From contig RSEF01000017.1 in assembly GCA_003993805.1 (NCBI GenBank), positions 6,326,502-6,390,501 of the forward strand: a stretch of 64,000 nt of DNA. The letters are read 5' to 3'. Made by a program: the position numbers and the translations under genes. Shown piece after piece: positions 1 to 12,389 of this stretch. Under the pieces are notes generated by a model, which did no database searches, was not told the origin of the DNA, and saw only the letters and a program-made list of their open reading frames with translations. Source of the stretch: Himantopus leucocephalus. Its lineage: Eukaryota; Chordata; Aves; Charadriiformes; Recurvirostridae. The stretch's first letter is position 1. Each line of letters begins with the position of its first letter.

Positions 1-880
1 TTCTATGAATTTGCTCAGGAGTTAGTCCTGTTTTTTTTTTTTTCTGGCTACACTGATGTAAGCACCAGACAGCCGTGTTCTCTCATATACCGGCACAACA
101 GGAATGATCCACTTTGAACAGGCAGATTTTTTTGACTCTGTCATTAGTAGAAGTGGTTTGGTATGGGTCAGAGCAAGGGTGAGATCAAGCTACTCTGGGC
201 TTCCATCAGTGTTACTGCAAACTGATTTAGTCCAGTCACCCTGACACATTCTGGTAACCCCAGATAAATGCCGCCATGCATTATGGTGTAAAATATGACA
301 GTGAAATGAAAAAAGTTTAATGGATACATAAGTTAATATGGTCTTTTAAAAAAGTCAACGGCTCCGTTAGTTATGCTCCGTTAGTTGTGCTTAAGAAGAA
401 TGAATCGCAGCAATTCCCTGTTCCCAGCCACCCAACCGCTGAACCCAGTGGACAGACTGAAAAGATAATGCAAATGAAAAGCCAAGGAGAGTTTTAGAAG
501 TGTCAAAACAGTAATGCCACATTAAAGCTTCCCAAAAGTCACAATGTTAGTTAGCACACACGGCACTAGGTATGTGTTATACAATTCCTTCCCTGAGTTA
601 GGAACAGAAATGGACCATGGCAGAGACGTGACAACTAAAGTTAAATTAATATAAAAACTGCAACATAATTAAAGAAATTATACAAGAAAAAAATACTTAA
701 AGATATAAAGAAACTTAAGTAACCAAAGACTACAGCAAAACACCAAATTAAGACATTAGGTATTAACTTTCTGAATCTAAAATTCTTTTAAAATATTTGT
801 AATTGCCAGGACTACTAGACAAGACAGAGGTTATTGACTATACACATACTAGCACCAAGCTCAAGTTTGCAAGTCAGTAC
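1..880 (-). other. FNBP1: FNBP1 intron 9, 5' part
   Basis: AT-rich intron downstream of exon 9 in transcript order. I see a T-run at 31-43 and a 14-bp tandem duplication at 361-388, but no exon. The alternatively used proline-rich insert that follows KKNK in mammalian FBP17 is not in these 880 bases. Confidence 0.85.
361..388. repeat. 14-bp tandem duplication
   Basis: The unit GCTCCGTTAGTTAT is followed directly by GCTCCGTTAGTTGT, two near-identical 14-bp copies. Confidence 0.85.
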
Positions 881-1078
881 CTTATTTTTCTTGATGAATG
901 GCCATAACTTGCCCTTGGATTTGCCACCAAACTTCGGCTCGGACTTCCCATCCCCTCTGGAGTTGGAAAGGCTGGATTCCGAGACAGTCCGCTTCATTGG
1001 CTGTGTGAAGTCCTCAAAGTCGATATCTCCCGGAGGCTCGAACCCTGATTTAAAGGCTTCTATTACCAGCTGTGAATC
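881..1078 (-). CDS. FNBP1: FNBP1 exon 9 (residues 264-329, end of F-BAR and linker)
   Basis: The 198-bp exon encodes 66 residues. [20 protein letters not shown] is the extended C-terminal F-BAR segment that packs on neighbouring dimers; the second Phe of FKSGFEP is F276, whose mutation disrupts lateral assembly in FBP17. It continues with [20 protein letters not shown], a Ser-rich linker, and a basic end [17 protein letters not shown]. The acceptor is CCCATTTCAG. The donor GTACTG is the weakest in the window (+4 C, +5 T). In mammalian FBP17 the next coding segment after KKNK is an alternatively spliced insert, so a weak donor here would fit regulated splicing; that link is inference. HR1 and SH3 exons are not in the window. 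Linker changes such as [11 protein letters not shown] against mammalian GEGKPDLKFGG are as expected for a flexible region. Confidence 0.96.
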
Positions 1079-1323
1079 CTGAAATGGGACAGATCCAGTA
1101 CAAGCATAAACATCTCTGTTGAGGGCTGTCAAATTGGTGACACAGAAAAACAGTACAAGGACACAAAATTCCCCTGTAAAGTCTGGTTCCCACACAGACA
1201 CCAGTCTCATTCCCGGGAACGAATGCCCTTCCAGAGCCTGGGATCAATACAAGTCTCTCTGCCTTCTGCTTCAAGATCAGTGCACTTTTCACTGACCTAT
1301 TTTCACTACCATGATGTGCTTTA

Positions 1324-1423
1324 NNNNNNNNNNNNNNNNNNNNNNNNNNNNNNNNNNNNNNNNNNNNNNNNNNNNNNNNNNNNNNNNNNNNNNNNNNNNN
1401 NNNNNNNNNNNNNNNNNNNNNNN
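1324..1423. other. assembly gap (100 N)
   Basis: Exactly 100 Ns, the usual placeholder for a gap of unknown length. It lies about 245 bp from exon 9 within intron 8. The flanks show no recognisable repeat. Confidence 0.99.
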
Positions 1424-2410
1424 ATGCACAGCATAGTATCCCACCAAAACTAGGCACTCTGATGTGTAAAATTTAATACTCCCAGACACTAAAATGATAA
1501 ATAGCAGTGAAGAACACAACAACCACCCCACACAGAATAAAACTTTCCAACCTATGTCAGTCAGAATGTATTACAACTGGGAACATAAATGGATACAATC
1601 CTAGCTTCATAACAGATCTCAAACAAACAATCTATGGAAATAAAGCAGGTGAGCTTTAGTCTCAAATAGTCCATCAGTCCTGGTATGAAACTCTAGCCCA
1701 TTTTGCAAAGGTATCACTGAAACCAGTCATTACTCAAAATACCAACAGATAAAAAGCAGAGGATTATCGTCTATTTAGGAAAATAAAACCCACATAACTA
1801 TCATTAAACCATAGGTCATTGCAGTTAACTAAAGATGATGCTCAGGAAGAGTAAACTCAGGTGTCCTCACTCCAACCTCTCGCCACAACCTAGCAATGTT
1901 TTCATTCCTTTTGCTTTGTTTCCAACACAAAAATCAAAATTCTGATACAAACATCTTTTAAAGTTTTTTTTCATGTCTACTGGTGAAAATGACTAAGAGA
2001 TTATTATTGTTAACTTTACTGACCAGAAAAGCAATCAAACTTCAGTAACTGAACAGATAACTTCAGGGACTCATAACAAAGATTTAAGGTATAGAATTGC
2101 TGGGCACACGCTGTAAGCAAACTGGTGGAAAATCCCAATAAATACTCCTATATAAAGGAGCCCTGGAGTGATCACACTGCCACAGGTTGACAAGTTGGTG
2201 CTTGTAAACTCAGCTACAGGAGTTTATCTGATGAGCTTTACCCAACAACTGAGCAGTCCAAGGTCACGCAAGCAGCCCAACACCTCGGTGCAGGCAATGG
2301 CTGGGAGCTCCACGCACTGTCATTGAAGTCACATTCCCTTTCAGCACTACTAGGAGTGCTGGATGCAAGTCAGCCACACACTGGCTGTATACTGTGTACA
2401 ATGGGTTTGC

Positions 2411-2441
2411 CTTTTTTTTTCTTTTTTTTTTTCTTTTTTTT
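2411..2441. repeat. T-rich low-complexity tract
   Basis: Runs of T broken by single Cs. Simple low-complexity sequence within intron 8. Confidence 0.9.
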
Positions 2442-5400
2442 GAACAGAGGGAAAAGAAAAAAATAAATCAAAGCAAGAACAATATATAGCATTTTTCCTA
2501 CTCAGGTCTACAAACACAATTAATTATACATAGGGTCAACTTCAGACTTCAGCTTGCCAAATGCCTTTAAATCTAATGGACTCAAAAATTTTTAACACAC
2601 TTATCTACTTGACTTCTTGGGAAGAGAGCTTTTTATGTTATACTGTTCTAAAAGTTTTCTTCTAAGATCATTAGAGAAACTGTGCCACAGCACACAAATA
2701 TCTTATCAGTCTCTAGAGAAGAGCATCACCATCCTGTTCAGATAAAAGAGGTGAACTTGTTGCTTTGAAGGCATTTCACAGATTCTGCTTATGTCCGTAG
2801 GTAAAACACTGTTCATGCGAAATCTAGCGGGATATGAACATATCCAGAGGCCAGGCTCAACTGAGCAAAACACAGATATAGGAAAAGATTTGCAAAAGTC
2901 TTCATGGGATTGCGAAGAAAATACAGGTTTAATATCTTCAAACTATCAGGTGCTCTGTGAAATTCCTACACAATTTTTAGGGAAGTACTCATCCTAGTTT
3001 GACATTAAAACTTCCTGAGATCTAAATATTTGAAGAGATGTTTAATTATACTCATGGAAGCAAGATGAAGGAGGAAGAGACTATGAACATACACAAGGTT
3101 ACATTACTCTATTGATATTTTATCCTATGCATGTAGCTTTTCATTTTTTCCTCTTAATTTTACAGTGTTCCTTCCATTTAGTCAAAACATCCTTCCACTA
3201 CAATGGAGCTAAAAATAACCACCATGCTCCATATATCACAGAGATAATGTCATAACAGGAACTCCAAATTCCATAACAAATTAATTTTATCTGCTGCTAG
3301 AGCCTTCTGAAGCAAGTCCTGTATAGGTTCACCTCTCAGTCCCTACAGCTTACCCTTGTAACATGACCTCTGTGTTGTCCGAGTTGTCAGAAAGGACACG
3401 AAAAAGAAGTATATTTACAACTGCATTAGAAACACAGGGCTAACCAGTATTCCCAGCTAAATCCAGACAGTTTCTACTGCTATTAGAGGGAATTCTATAC
3501 ACTTCAGTGAGGGCATAAAGCAATCCTATTTACACAGTTTCTAATTTAGTAACTAAGCCTGAAAGACTGGCCATTTTGCAAGCCGGCATGAGGCAGAACT
3601 TTGTAATATTTAAACTGCAAAGAACATAGAAAGTATTAAATCTGTCCCATATGTCATTCTGGTTCTTAACACTATCCAGCAAAATAGGGGCCCTGAAAAA
3701 AAGCAATCTTCCAGAATCCTCCTAGCATCCAGAGAGGGAGGGAACACAGAGCTGGTCGTGGGAAGGAAGCCTGTCAGCAGTCCACACTTCCACAGTTTCA
3801 AAGTCACTACAGAAATACATCCTTCCTTACTATTGTACTACTCAATTCTGACGGTAGAAATCATAGTGGTTCACAGGTACCATAGGAACCTCACATTCCT
3901 AGACCAATGTTTGTAACAAGCCTACCCAAAGCTGAAAATTGATTATCAAAAAGCTCCAACATACCTACATGAACTGCAAAGTTCTGATGCTTTTATTTTG
4001 TTTTTCCTTTTTAAACAGTAGTGTCTTACCATCAGCTGATATTTTACTCAGCAAAAAAGCTGCAGAACTTGCAGGTTCTTACATCCTTTCAGCTAGAGTT
4101 GACACACAGTTTGGCACACAAGGTAAACTAATACAACTGGTGTTTTCTCTAATTTTTTTTTTGTTTCTGACCAATACATCTTCTATATTAGTTGTGGTTG
4201 TTCCATTTAAAGCTCTGGTTTCTGAACTGAAGTTAGTGCACTAAGAGCAGAGCTTTCATTTAACCTCCCCCCGTCTTCAGCAACTCTGTATGTGATAGCT
4301 GGGTAAAAAAAGTGAAAATAAAACCAAAGAGCTAAATAAGAACTCCAAACACAGCACTGCCTTTTGTCAGTGTCATAGTGCCTGACCTTATATATTTCAA
4401 GTTAGGTGATACTGTACGTTTGTTTATGATTACCAGATCCTGGAGATCTGCTCCCAGCTGGGAAACACATGCCTGTGTGGGCCCCGAGTTTCACACAAAG
4501 CTTTTCCTGCTCAGCAGGCTCTTGGTTTTGCTCACCATTGTACTAGCTGTATTATCACCAGCTGCCCTTGCATTCAACTTTCCTGGAATCTGACCTCATT
4601 TTCAAAGTTGACTACAGCACAGATCTAGTTGACTTTGCTATCCAAAGTTTTTCAAGCTTGAAAAAGACGAGTAGGGAAGACAACCTTGAATTTGAATCTT
4701 TTGAGGAAAAGGAGAAACTCTCCTGATGGTAGCCTAAGAGAGCCCAAGCTTGCTGCTTAGAACGTTAAGGGGTGAGATGGGAAATGTCTGCTGTAACACT
4801 CTGCATTAGTGGCAAAAGCAGCACATTATCTGGAAATAGAGAAAAAGCAGCTTTTAAATTGCTACTATGTGCAACTATGGCCATCCTTATAAAGTGGCAG
4901 GACCTGCATGCTACAGAAGGGCAGGAACAAATATATCACTTTTATCAGAATCAAGAAAGTTAGAAACTACTGTTCTAGAGATGAAAAAACCCTTTGATGA
5001 TATTTAAGAAAAAAGAACCCTTTAATAACATAACTGCTTTCCAGATAGAACATGCTAAAACCTTTGCCATTTTTCAGATACAATAAATTTGGTTAAATAC
5101 ATTTGTGTTAGCATGGTGTTTACAGGAGATCCCTTAGTTATCAATGCTCAAAGCCACCATTTTCTAGTGTCGTACTTGTGCACGTGAGCCATCCATCTGA
5201 CTTACCTGTCTGCAAGAGAGACTAACTTGAATATAAAATTCTCACTGATTCAAACATCTAGCTTAAGCCTTGTGTGTGTTTTGCTAGGACCTCACCTGAA
5301 GATTCAAGCAGAGTGTAGGCTTAGATATGAATCTCCCAAACACGATTCCACCCTGCAGCACCAAAAGCTGTACCTCAAAAATGGCACATTGTTCTAACAT

Positions 5401-6369
5401 CGGAATTGTGCCCCAACTGCCCCTTCTCCCACCCTGAAAGAGTAATTTTCAGATTCCCTGGTTTCCTACACTGCTCTCTGAGAGAGCAATTGCCGAGCAG
5501 AAAGTAGTGGATTCATTTCAAAACTTCAGCCTCAGGCTTATGCTGCCAATTAATGGCAGCCTCCAGGCTCTGGGCACTGAATAGCTCAGAAAAGATTCCA
5601 GTGAAAAAGATGTATGGGAAATTCAAACAGCCAGCAAGACACACGCTGTTTGTATTTGAAGCACTAATGTGATCCATGAGAAGGGCTGAAAGAGCAAGCA
5701 GAGACTTCATTTACAAAGGGAGCAGATAATTTTGAAAACAAAATAGAAAACACATTTGCCCTTGTGCTAACTGTACATCAGGAAGCTCAACCGAACTCTT
5801 TATCAGCCTTTTTTATCAGGAAGGCTTCTTTTTACTCCTACAATGATGTTCAGAAATCAAGATTTGCAAGAGCTCATTTACAGATTGCTAGCAAACCTCA
5901 AATCTGCAAAGAAAGATTTTACAGTAAAGTAGAAATTTTGCCAGAGTTGTTTGCAATAATGTATGTAGCAAATACTTTAAATACTTCCATTATTATAAAA
6001 CTAACTGGAATGAAGACATTTCTGCAACATTCAGTTTTCTGACTACTAGACATAGAACCCATCTGAATAAGAACTGGTGATTATCAGGTATCTGGAATTA
6101 TGCCCACCATCTTTCTTACTCTACGCAGGAGCCTATTTTTCAATTACAGTATTTCAAAAAGTCATTATCCTAGTAAAAGGAGAGAATATTCCTAAAAGGG
6201 GAAAAAAATTGACAAATAAGATGTAGAGGCATTTCTGGGTGTTAAGTAGATTTGGGAAACAATCTGAGCACATCCTGCCTCAGACGAAGTAGCTTGGGAC
6301 AAGAAGCTATTCTTTGTTTTATTTCTATGACTATAAAACTCTTGTGCTGCAGCCTGGACCCAGGATTTA

Positions 6370-6582
<213 letters not shown>

Positions 6583-8331
6583 CTAAAACATTACATTTCA
6601 TTCAGATCAAATATCAAGATTATCAGATAATTCAGATCACAGTTTCAACCAATTTTTCTCCCCAGCATACATCAGGTCCTTTAAAAGCTATGGTTTAACG
6701 ATACTTTTAAGAACAAATTGGGACAGCTGTTCTCATGAAGGCACCAAGCAATGTTGTTCCCTCAAATATCAAAATGTCATTCTAAAAGTAATCTCTGTTA
6801 CTATTACTGGGAATTTTTCAATTAACTTATGTTAAAAAATGTTGATTTGTCAAACCCCAGCTTTAGACTTTTGTAAGGATGGCTCCTAAGGCTTTTAAGA
6901 GAATTTCTGCAACAATAAATTCTTTTGTTTTCTGTGCATATTCTGAAAGATGTTATTTTCATTCCACTGCAGAATCCAAGCAAACAAAAACCTTGAAGTC
7001 TCCCCTTCTCCTTAGAAGGTAATTTTTGGTTTACAGGCAGTCCTATACATCATGTATTGTTCACACCAGGGCTTCTCAACATATGTTCCCTGTTGCTCAA
7101 TGGATTCAGTGCCACAGTCTCCAGCATCTATTCCACGGGCCTCTCCCTTACAACAGAGGGAAACTGGATGTGGTACAACGCTATTATGACAGATTATAAC
7201 AGGATACAGAAGGGCATGAACAGCAACGGCCTGTTTCACATTAGACTGCAGCAATCTTATAAAGCATTGTCAGCTTAAAAATCCCCATTGCCTTGACTAA
7301 TCCACAAGAAACATAAATTCTTTATAAAACAACTTATTTCAACACCTAAAAGAAAGCACTAGAGCTTACTGGTGCACTGGTAGTGAAAAGGATACATCTG
7401 CAGTACTTTAAGCACGCTCAGCTACAAATCATAGCACTTACCAGATCTAGAGTTAAATACAAATATATTGCAAAAATTTTATATCTGGTGTCAGGGATAA
7501 TTTATCTCAAGACATTGGTTTGAAATACCATGAAGCAAAAGAGGAGGTGTCCACTTCACTAAGAAGTTCCAGTTAGGGATAAGAAAACACATACGTGCTA
7601 GGCAAGTGTCAGTTATTTCTCATCAGATGAGAAGCATGTGACATTTTCTCCCTTAAAGAGGTTGTATTTTCCACTTCTGATGCATATGACCCATTACAAT
7701 GGAACAGTCATTTAGAACTTCTGTTCTACTACATTACTCTCACTGCGTTCAGTCAAGCACAAACTCAGATCTTCAGTCAGTATAAATCTGATGGCTTTTT
7801 TGTTCTTTCTCTACAGTCTTTCTTTAGGCACCCTAAGACATAATCAGTAAGCTTGCTTAAACCTTTGACATTCACTACTACAGAATTATTGTGGTTTAAA
7901 TTTAAACATCTGTGCAGTCTGATTTGAAGACAGGTTACAAAGGGCTGTGAGGCTTTACAGATGCAATGATGCCCAGCTGACTCCTGCCCCGACAATGCAA
8001 ATAATGCTCTCATTCCCCAGCTGCATAGACACGAGGGTTTAACAGAGCAAGATTGTGAGGATTCCAAAGACTATCGTAATCTGTCATGACAATCCAATGT
8101 CACCTTCCTCATATACTATCACTTGATATCCAGTCTAAGAGAAAGGGACAATTTGTCCTACCAAGCTCTCCATCTCTTGTGTTGGCACCCTGCATATAAA
8201 ATTTGCTAACAGCAACAAAAGTCACAACAAAGTAAATGACAGGGTCACAGAACTGAGGCAACGTGCAATACACCCCTCTGTTCTTATCACAAGATTATGA
8301 GCTACTCTAGATCAGCGCCAGTGACCCTTAC
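6583..8331 (-). other. FNBP1: FNBP1 intron 7 (1.7 kb)
   Basis: Intron between exons 7 and 8. AT-rich and without a recognisable repeat, RNA gene or exon. Confidence 0.85.
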
Positions 8332-8460
8332 CTGGAAGATGTTTGGTATGTGTGTGTAGTAATGATCATGCTGCTCACTGTTGAACTTCTGTAGAGTGGA
8401 AGAATATTCAGCTTTGCTGTCTTCTGCCATTTGATGTCGCAGCTGGGCTTGCTGCCTTGC
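8332..8460 (-). CDS. FNBP1: FNBP1 exon 7 (residues 172-214, F-BAR helix)
   Basis: The 129-bp exon encodes 43 residues, [20 protein letters not shown] to THIPNIFQ. It has no start codon of its own near the 5' border; it was recognised by family match and by precise splice sites (acceptor CATTTCTTTAG, donor GTAAGG). It is a late helix of the F-BAR domain and contains the conserved [20 protein letters not shown] region. Small changes from mammalian FBP17 (for example [10 protein letters not shown] in place of HEQHEYYHTH) are conservative. Both borders are phase 0. The intron before it in transcript order is the longest complete intron in the window (13.8 kb). Confidence 0.96.
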
Positions 8461-9199
8461 CTAAAGAAATGCCAAAAGACATTTATAGTTTATACTACAT
8501 GGAAAGAAACTGCATTGTGTTACTCCTCATCCTACTATCCTTAGCAGTAGGGCAGCACAAGAACATTAGCATATGGGTCTCTGAACACTTCAGCTTTTGC
8601 TTTAGTCCTATTTTGTGAAACAGTTAATCTCCATCAAGCACAAGCCCGCAGTGTGCACACTGCTGCTCTTCTTTTCTTGTGTTATTACGTGCTATTTCCA
8701 TGAACCGTATTGCATTCCATGAATGACCTCTGTTTGCACTGCACCTAGAACACCGAAACAAGTTTGCCCCTCTACCAGCCCACTTCACAGGCATGCATGT
8801 TTTCTGTACGCTTGTGGACACTCTTCTTGCTCCTCCGTATGCCCTGTTGGACGGCACCTACTTTTCTCAAACGAACTACTTACCTGTTGGCTAGCAGTAT
8901 TTGTTGAGGAAAGGGGAGTGACAAAAAAAGAAACCCAACACACTTTTGTCTCATTTCACATGCCTTCGCCAACATAATCATGACAAAACATCTTAACTTG
9001 TGCTCCCTGCGAAGTCCTTTATCTACAGTTCCTTGAATAGTGCTGGCATGAAGTGCACAAGGAAAGGGGAGCCTGAGGAGCAGCTGAGACACAACTCCCT
9101 TCCTATTTTTACCCACGCAGATGATTTGCTTTGCTACCCAGCATAGCAGAGCGCTGGGCAATTAACCTCACTTCTTTTCCTAGAACAATCTGTCCCTGA

Positions 9200-9545
9200 G
9201 TGACCCTTTTATATTTTCAGATTCCTCCCCTTACAATTCGGCTTCCCAAGGCCTTCTGTTATCTGTTTCACTGCCCAGTATTATTCCCTTACTGCCTATC
9301 CCATCTGTTTATTTTAGTTGCCTTTTCCTTCCTTGTGGTTAGCCTTCATACAGCATCTCTTCCTTCTCTTCCCGTCCTACCCAGCTCCCTGCACCCGTAC
9401 GCCTTCACTCCCTGTCCTGCGTCCACTTGTTGACTCCCCCCTCTCCCACTTCGCCTTCACCCCGCCGGAGCTCTGCTGCTCCCCCTGCTCCTGAGCAGCC
9501 CCACTCCACTTTGCCCACTCCCACGGACCAAACCTTCACTCCAGT
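9200..9545. repeat. pyrimidine-rich block (purine-rich in the pre-mRNA)
   Basis: The plus strand is strongly enriched in C and T over about 350 bp, and its last part is much more GC-rich than the surrounding intron. Since the gene is on the minus strand, the pre-mRNA is G/A-rich here. Open frames through this block give Pro/Ser/Leu-rich peptides, which is explained by composition alone. Confidence 0.75.
9371..9396 (-). other. canonical G-quadruplex motif on the sense strand
   Basis: On the plus strand four CCC runs stand at 9371-9373, 9380-9382, 9387-9389 and 9394-9396, separated by 6, 4 and 4 bases. The minus (RNA-sense) strand therefore has the G3N4G3N4G3N6G3 pattern. It lies about 0.9 kb upstream of exon 7 in transcript order. 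Folding is inferred from the pattern only. Confidence 0.7.
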
Positions 9546-10679
9546 GAGACCTTTGCCACTGATAGGAGTGAGCCCAGGATTTGGCTTTGGAAATCTAAGC
9601 TATCCGGAGTTTGCGCTCATTCTTCAGGCACTCACAGAGCCTCCTCATGCTCCTCACTGACCTAGCCTTCAACAGTGCTGTGCATGTCCAGAAAGTATTA
9701 TGTTCCAATCATTTCCTCAATTTCAGAATAACCCCTTTAAGAAAAGGGAGAGAAGGGCTGCTTTAAACATTATTTAAAGCACTTTGGGGGTGTTTCAGGG
9801 AAAACAACACAACAAATAATTTTAGCATATTTTAAGTGGGCTCCCATTAAAAAGAATTCAGGACCGGATTATTCTTTGAACTGTTCCAAGCAGACAATAG
9901 TTTCCTGACAATAAATCCATGAAATACCAAATCATGGAACATTTTAGTAATCATAACTGGAAGGTAACAAATTCTGCCAGAAGGTTTCAAATCTCAATTT
10001 GCAAAGAAATAGGCTTCCCTCCCATTTGTCCAGCTCGCACATCTCACCTAATAATTTATTTCACCTCAATTCAGCTATTTCTTTTGCAAGCACAGTCAAT
10101 TGCAGGAATTTCCTTGATCCCCTTCACATTTTTCCTACAAAAATAATTCAAGCTCAATGAGAAAATGCTTTGGCACTGAGTGCATAATAGGAGATGAAAC
10201 AGTAGCACCAAATGGGAAAGACTATAACCAAATAAATAAATCCAATAAAAGACAGACTTTCAACTTTGCTTGCTCCCCGGGAGTTTTAACTGTCCACTAA
10301 CTCTGGTAAAGGATGCATATATAACTTCAGCAAAATCTACCTGCTGCAGTGAAATGCCAAGAAGCCGTATCAATAATTTTTCTGCCCAAGTGGGGTTATT
10401 AAACTTTGTCATCCACACACTCCTATATAGCTACATTAAATATGAATGGAAAACAATACAGCCTTGTACTACAAACACAAACTTCCCAGCAAACAAAGTC
10501 AGCCATGGAAAGGCGGACAGCTGTAAGAGTAATGTGCGCTTGTCTCCCAGCCCCTTCCTCAACTCCCAGCTGCTACACATCAACATCCATTTGTGAGGCC
10601 CATTCTCTTCATCTACCTAAGAGCAACCCATTGTTCGAGCTGACTTCTACAACAGCCCCAGTCCTGCTCATACAGCTGT

Positions 10680-10706
10680 CTTTTTTTTTTTTTTTTTTTT
10701 TTNTTT
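10680..10706. repeat. long T-run with one ambiguous base
   Basis: About 26 Ts with a single N at 10703, probably a homopolymer sequencing ambiguity. On the minus strand it is a poly(A) tract that follows the interval 10707-11094, so it could be the tail of an old retroposed sequence. No clear target-site duplication was found. Confidence 0.8.
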
Positions 10707-12046
10707 AATAGTGCAACTCAGGAATTTGTCCCTTGACTCTATTGTTGAACCAGAAAAACAATAAATCCATTATTACCCATTTCCAGGCAGATCCAGCAAA
10801 CATTAAGCCAGAGTTCATTTTCATGAGCAAAGTCATTGGCTGGATGTGAGCAAAGTAACTTTGAGCTAGATGTATACAGGAGTAGACGCTCCGTTTCCAA
10901 AATGATCTTAACTGGCCCCAAATAAGAGGAGGCAGCAGATGAGTAAGTAAAATTGGGTACATTCCAAAACCAAGAATTTTTGTATGAGCGCCCCAGTGAT
11001 GTTTTGTTTCTCCTGGCCATTTAATGCATTTGGCAAGCTTCAGACAGTTTAAATATTTTTCCAATGAGGTATTTGGATCTTAAAATAAAAATATAAAAAA
11101 AGTTTAGATTTTTTTTTATTACTTCATTTTAGTATGTCACTTACTCTAACATCACTGCAGATGATAACAGAATTGTATTTTATAGCTAGGTTCCTGCACT
11201 CTGCTGAAGCACAGAATGATAAAAATGAGTTGATGACGTTAAGTTTCACATTCAGAGTAATGGATGCAGTGGCCTGGAGCTGTACAGAGTCACAGGAGCT
11301 ATTTCAGGAGTAATTTATAGTTGAGCTTTACAGAAAATAAATTTTTGACTTCTTTACTGCTCACTTGAGCATGCAAACAGCTTCAGAGAAGGGTTTTTTG
11401 GGGGCTTCTTAGAGTTAATGTTAAAATATCTGCTCTGAACAGTATTTTCAGGAGGAAAGGCTTTGCAATAACTGGTCTTTGGAAAACCAGACCATGACCT
11501 CAAATATAAGAGGATGATACTGCGATGCAGCTTTCAGTCAACATACTCATTCCTTTAACTGGGCAGGGATGACTGAGCAAGAGCTCATTGTTTCCAGCAC
11601 CACATGTGAAACCACGATACAGATCTACAGACTGCCAGTTGTAAGAGGTGTCAAGGCTAGGTACTCATAATGCAACAAAAAACTCCCTCCCCTCTTGAAA
11701 GGAAGAAAGAATGAGATCACCATTCGGCATCATGAAAAGGCAGAAAAGGGTACATACAGTTTGCTTTCAAATGCGTGCTTCTGCACACGTTTGCAAAAGG
11801 CGCACAGATTTTGCACGCTCCCTCCCAGAACATACCTGTGTAACATCTTTTTGTCCCCAAATAAGCGTGTGCACTGTGTATACATATCAATTCTTCTCCA
11901 AAGTCTGTTTTTGTTAAGGCAGTTCTTCTTTGAACTCACGTGGCAGCAACAAAACCAAAAGGTCACATATGCCAATGCACTTCTCATCAAGAAAAGCACT
12001 CCCAAAAATGAACGGCAGCGCAGTGACTGCAGCACCATTAACCTCG

Positions 12047-12116
12047 CAACGAGGCTATAGGTAAACTTCAGGTTTCCACCACAACAAGGCTATAGTTAAA
12101 CTTCAGGTTTCCACTG
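12047..12116. repeat. 35-bp tandem duplication
   Basis: Two adjacent copies of a 35-bp unit, 12047-12081 and 12082-12116. Each carries the core AAACTTCAGGTTTCCAC and they differ at only a few positions. It is a recent-looking local duplication in intron 6. Confidence 0.9.
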
Positions 12117-12354
12117 CCATGGCAAGCAGATTTAAACACAATCGCACCAGAGGAGTGTTTTCTATAACTCTGAAAGAGAATTCTAGGTAAAGGAAGTGTA
12201 GCTGTGATATACTAAACTAATTAAAAGCAGCAGGTAAGACGTATTCTGTATGACCCCTTCTCTCACAAAACTTACACTGAATTGCCGTTAAACATAATCA
12301 AAACCAATTTTTTTTTCCTTCCTTTAGACAGCCTTCCTAGTTGATGGGGGAGAA

Positions 12355-12389
12355 TGCAGGGCAGTAGCTAACTGCAGGGCAGTAGTAAC
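12355..12389. repeat. 18/17-bp tandem duplication
   Basis: TGCAGGGCAGTAGCTAAC is followed at once by TGCAGGGCAGTAGTAAC, which differs by loss of one base. Confidence 0.85.

Noticed and set aside
1..10. TTCTATGAAT at the window edge as the tail of a CR1 element lying just outside
   Set aside because: It resembles the CR1 terminal unit, as at 33130-33139, but ten bases are too few to support a call.
815..1210. 131-codon minus-strand frame taken as a stand-alone gene
   Set aside because: Only the part from 881 to 1078 is coding (exon 9); the rest reads through the intron on either side of clear splice sites.
9200..9660. Pro/Ser-rich plus-strand open frames as a small gene
   Set aside because: Composition of the pyrimidine-rich block explains them; no splice sites, promoter or domain match.
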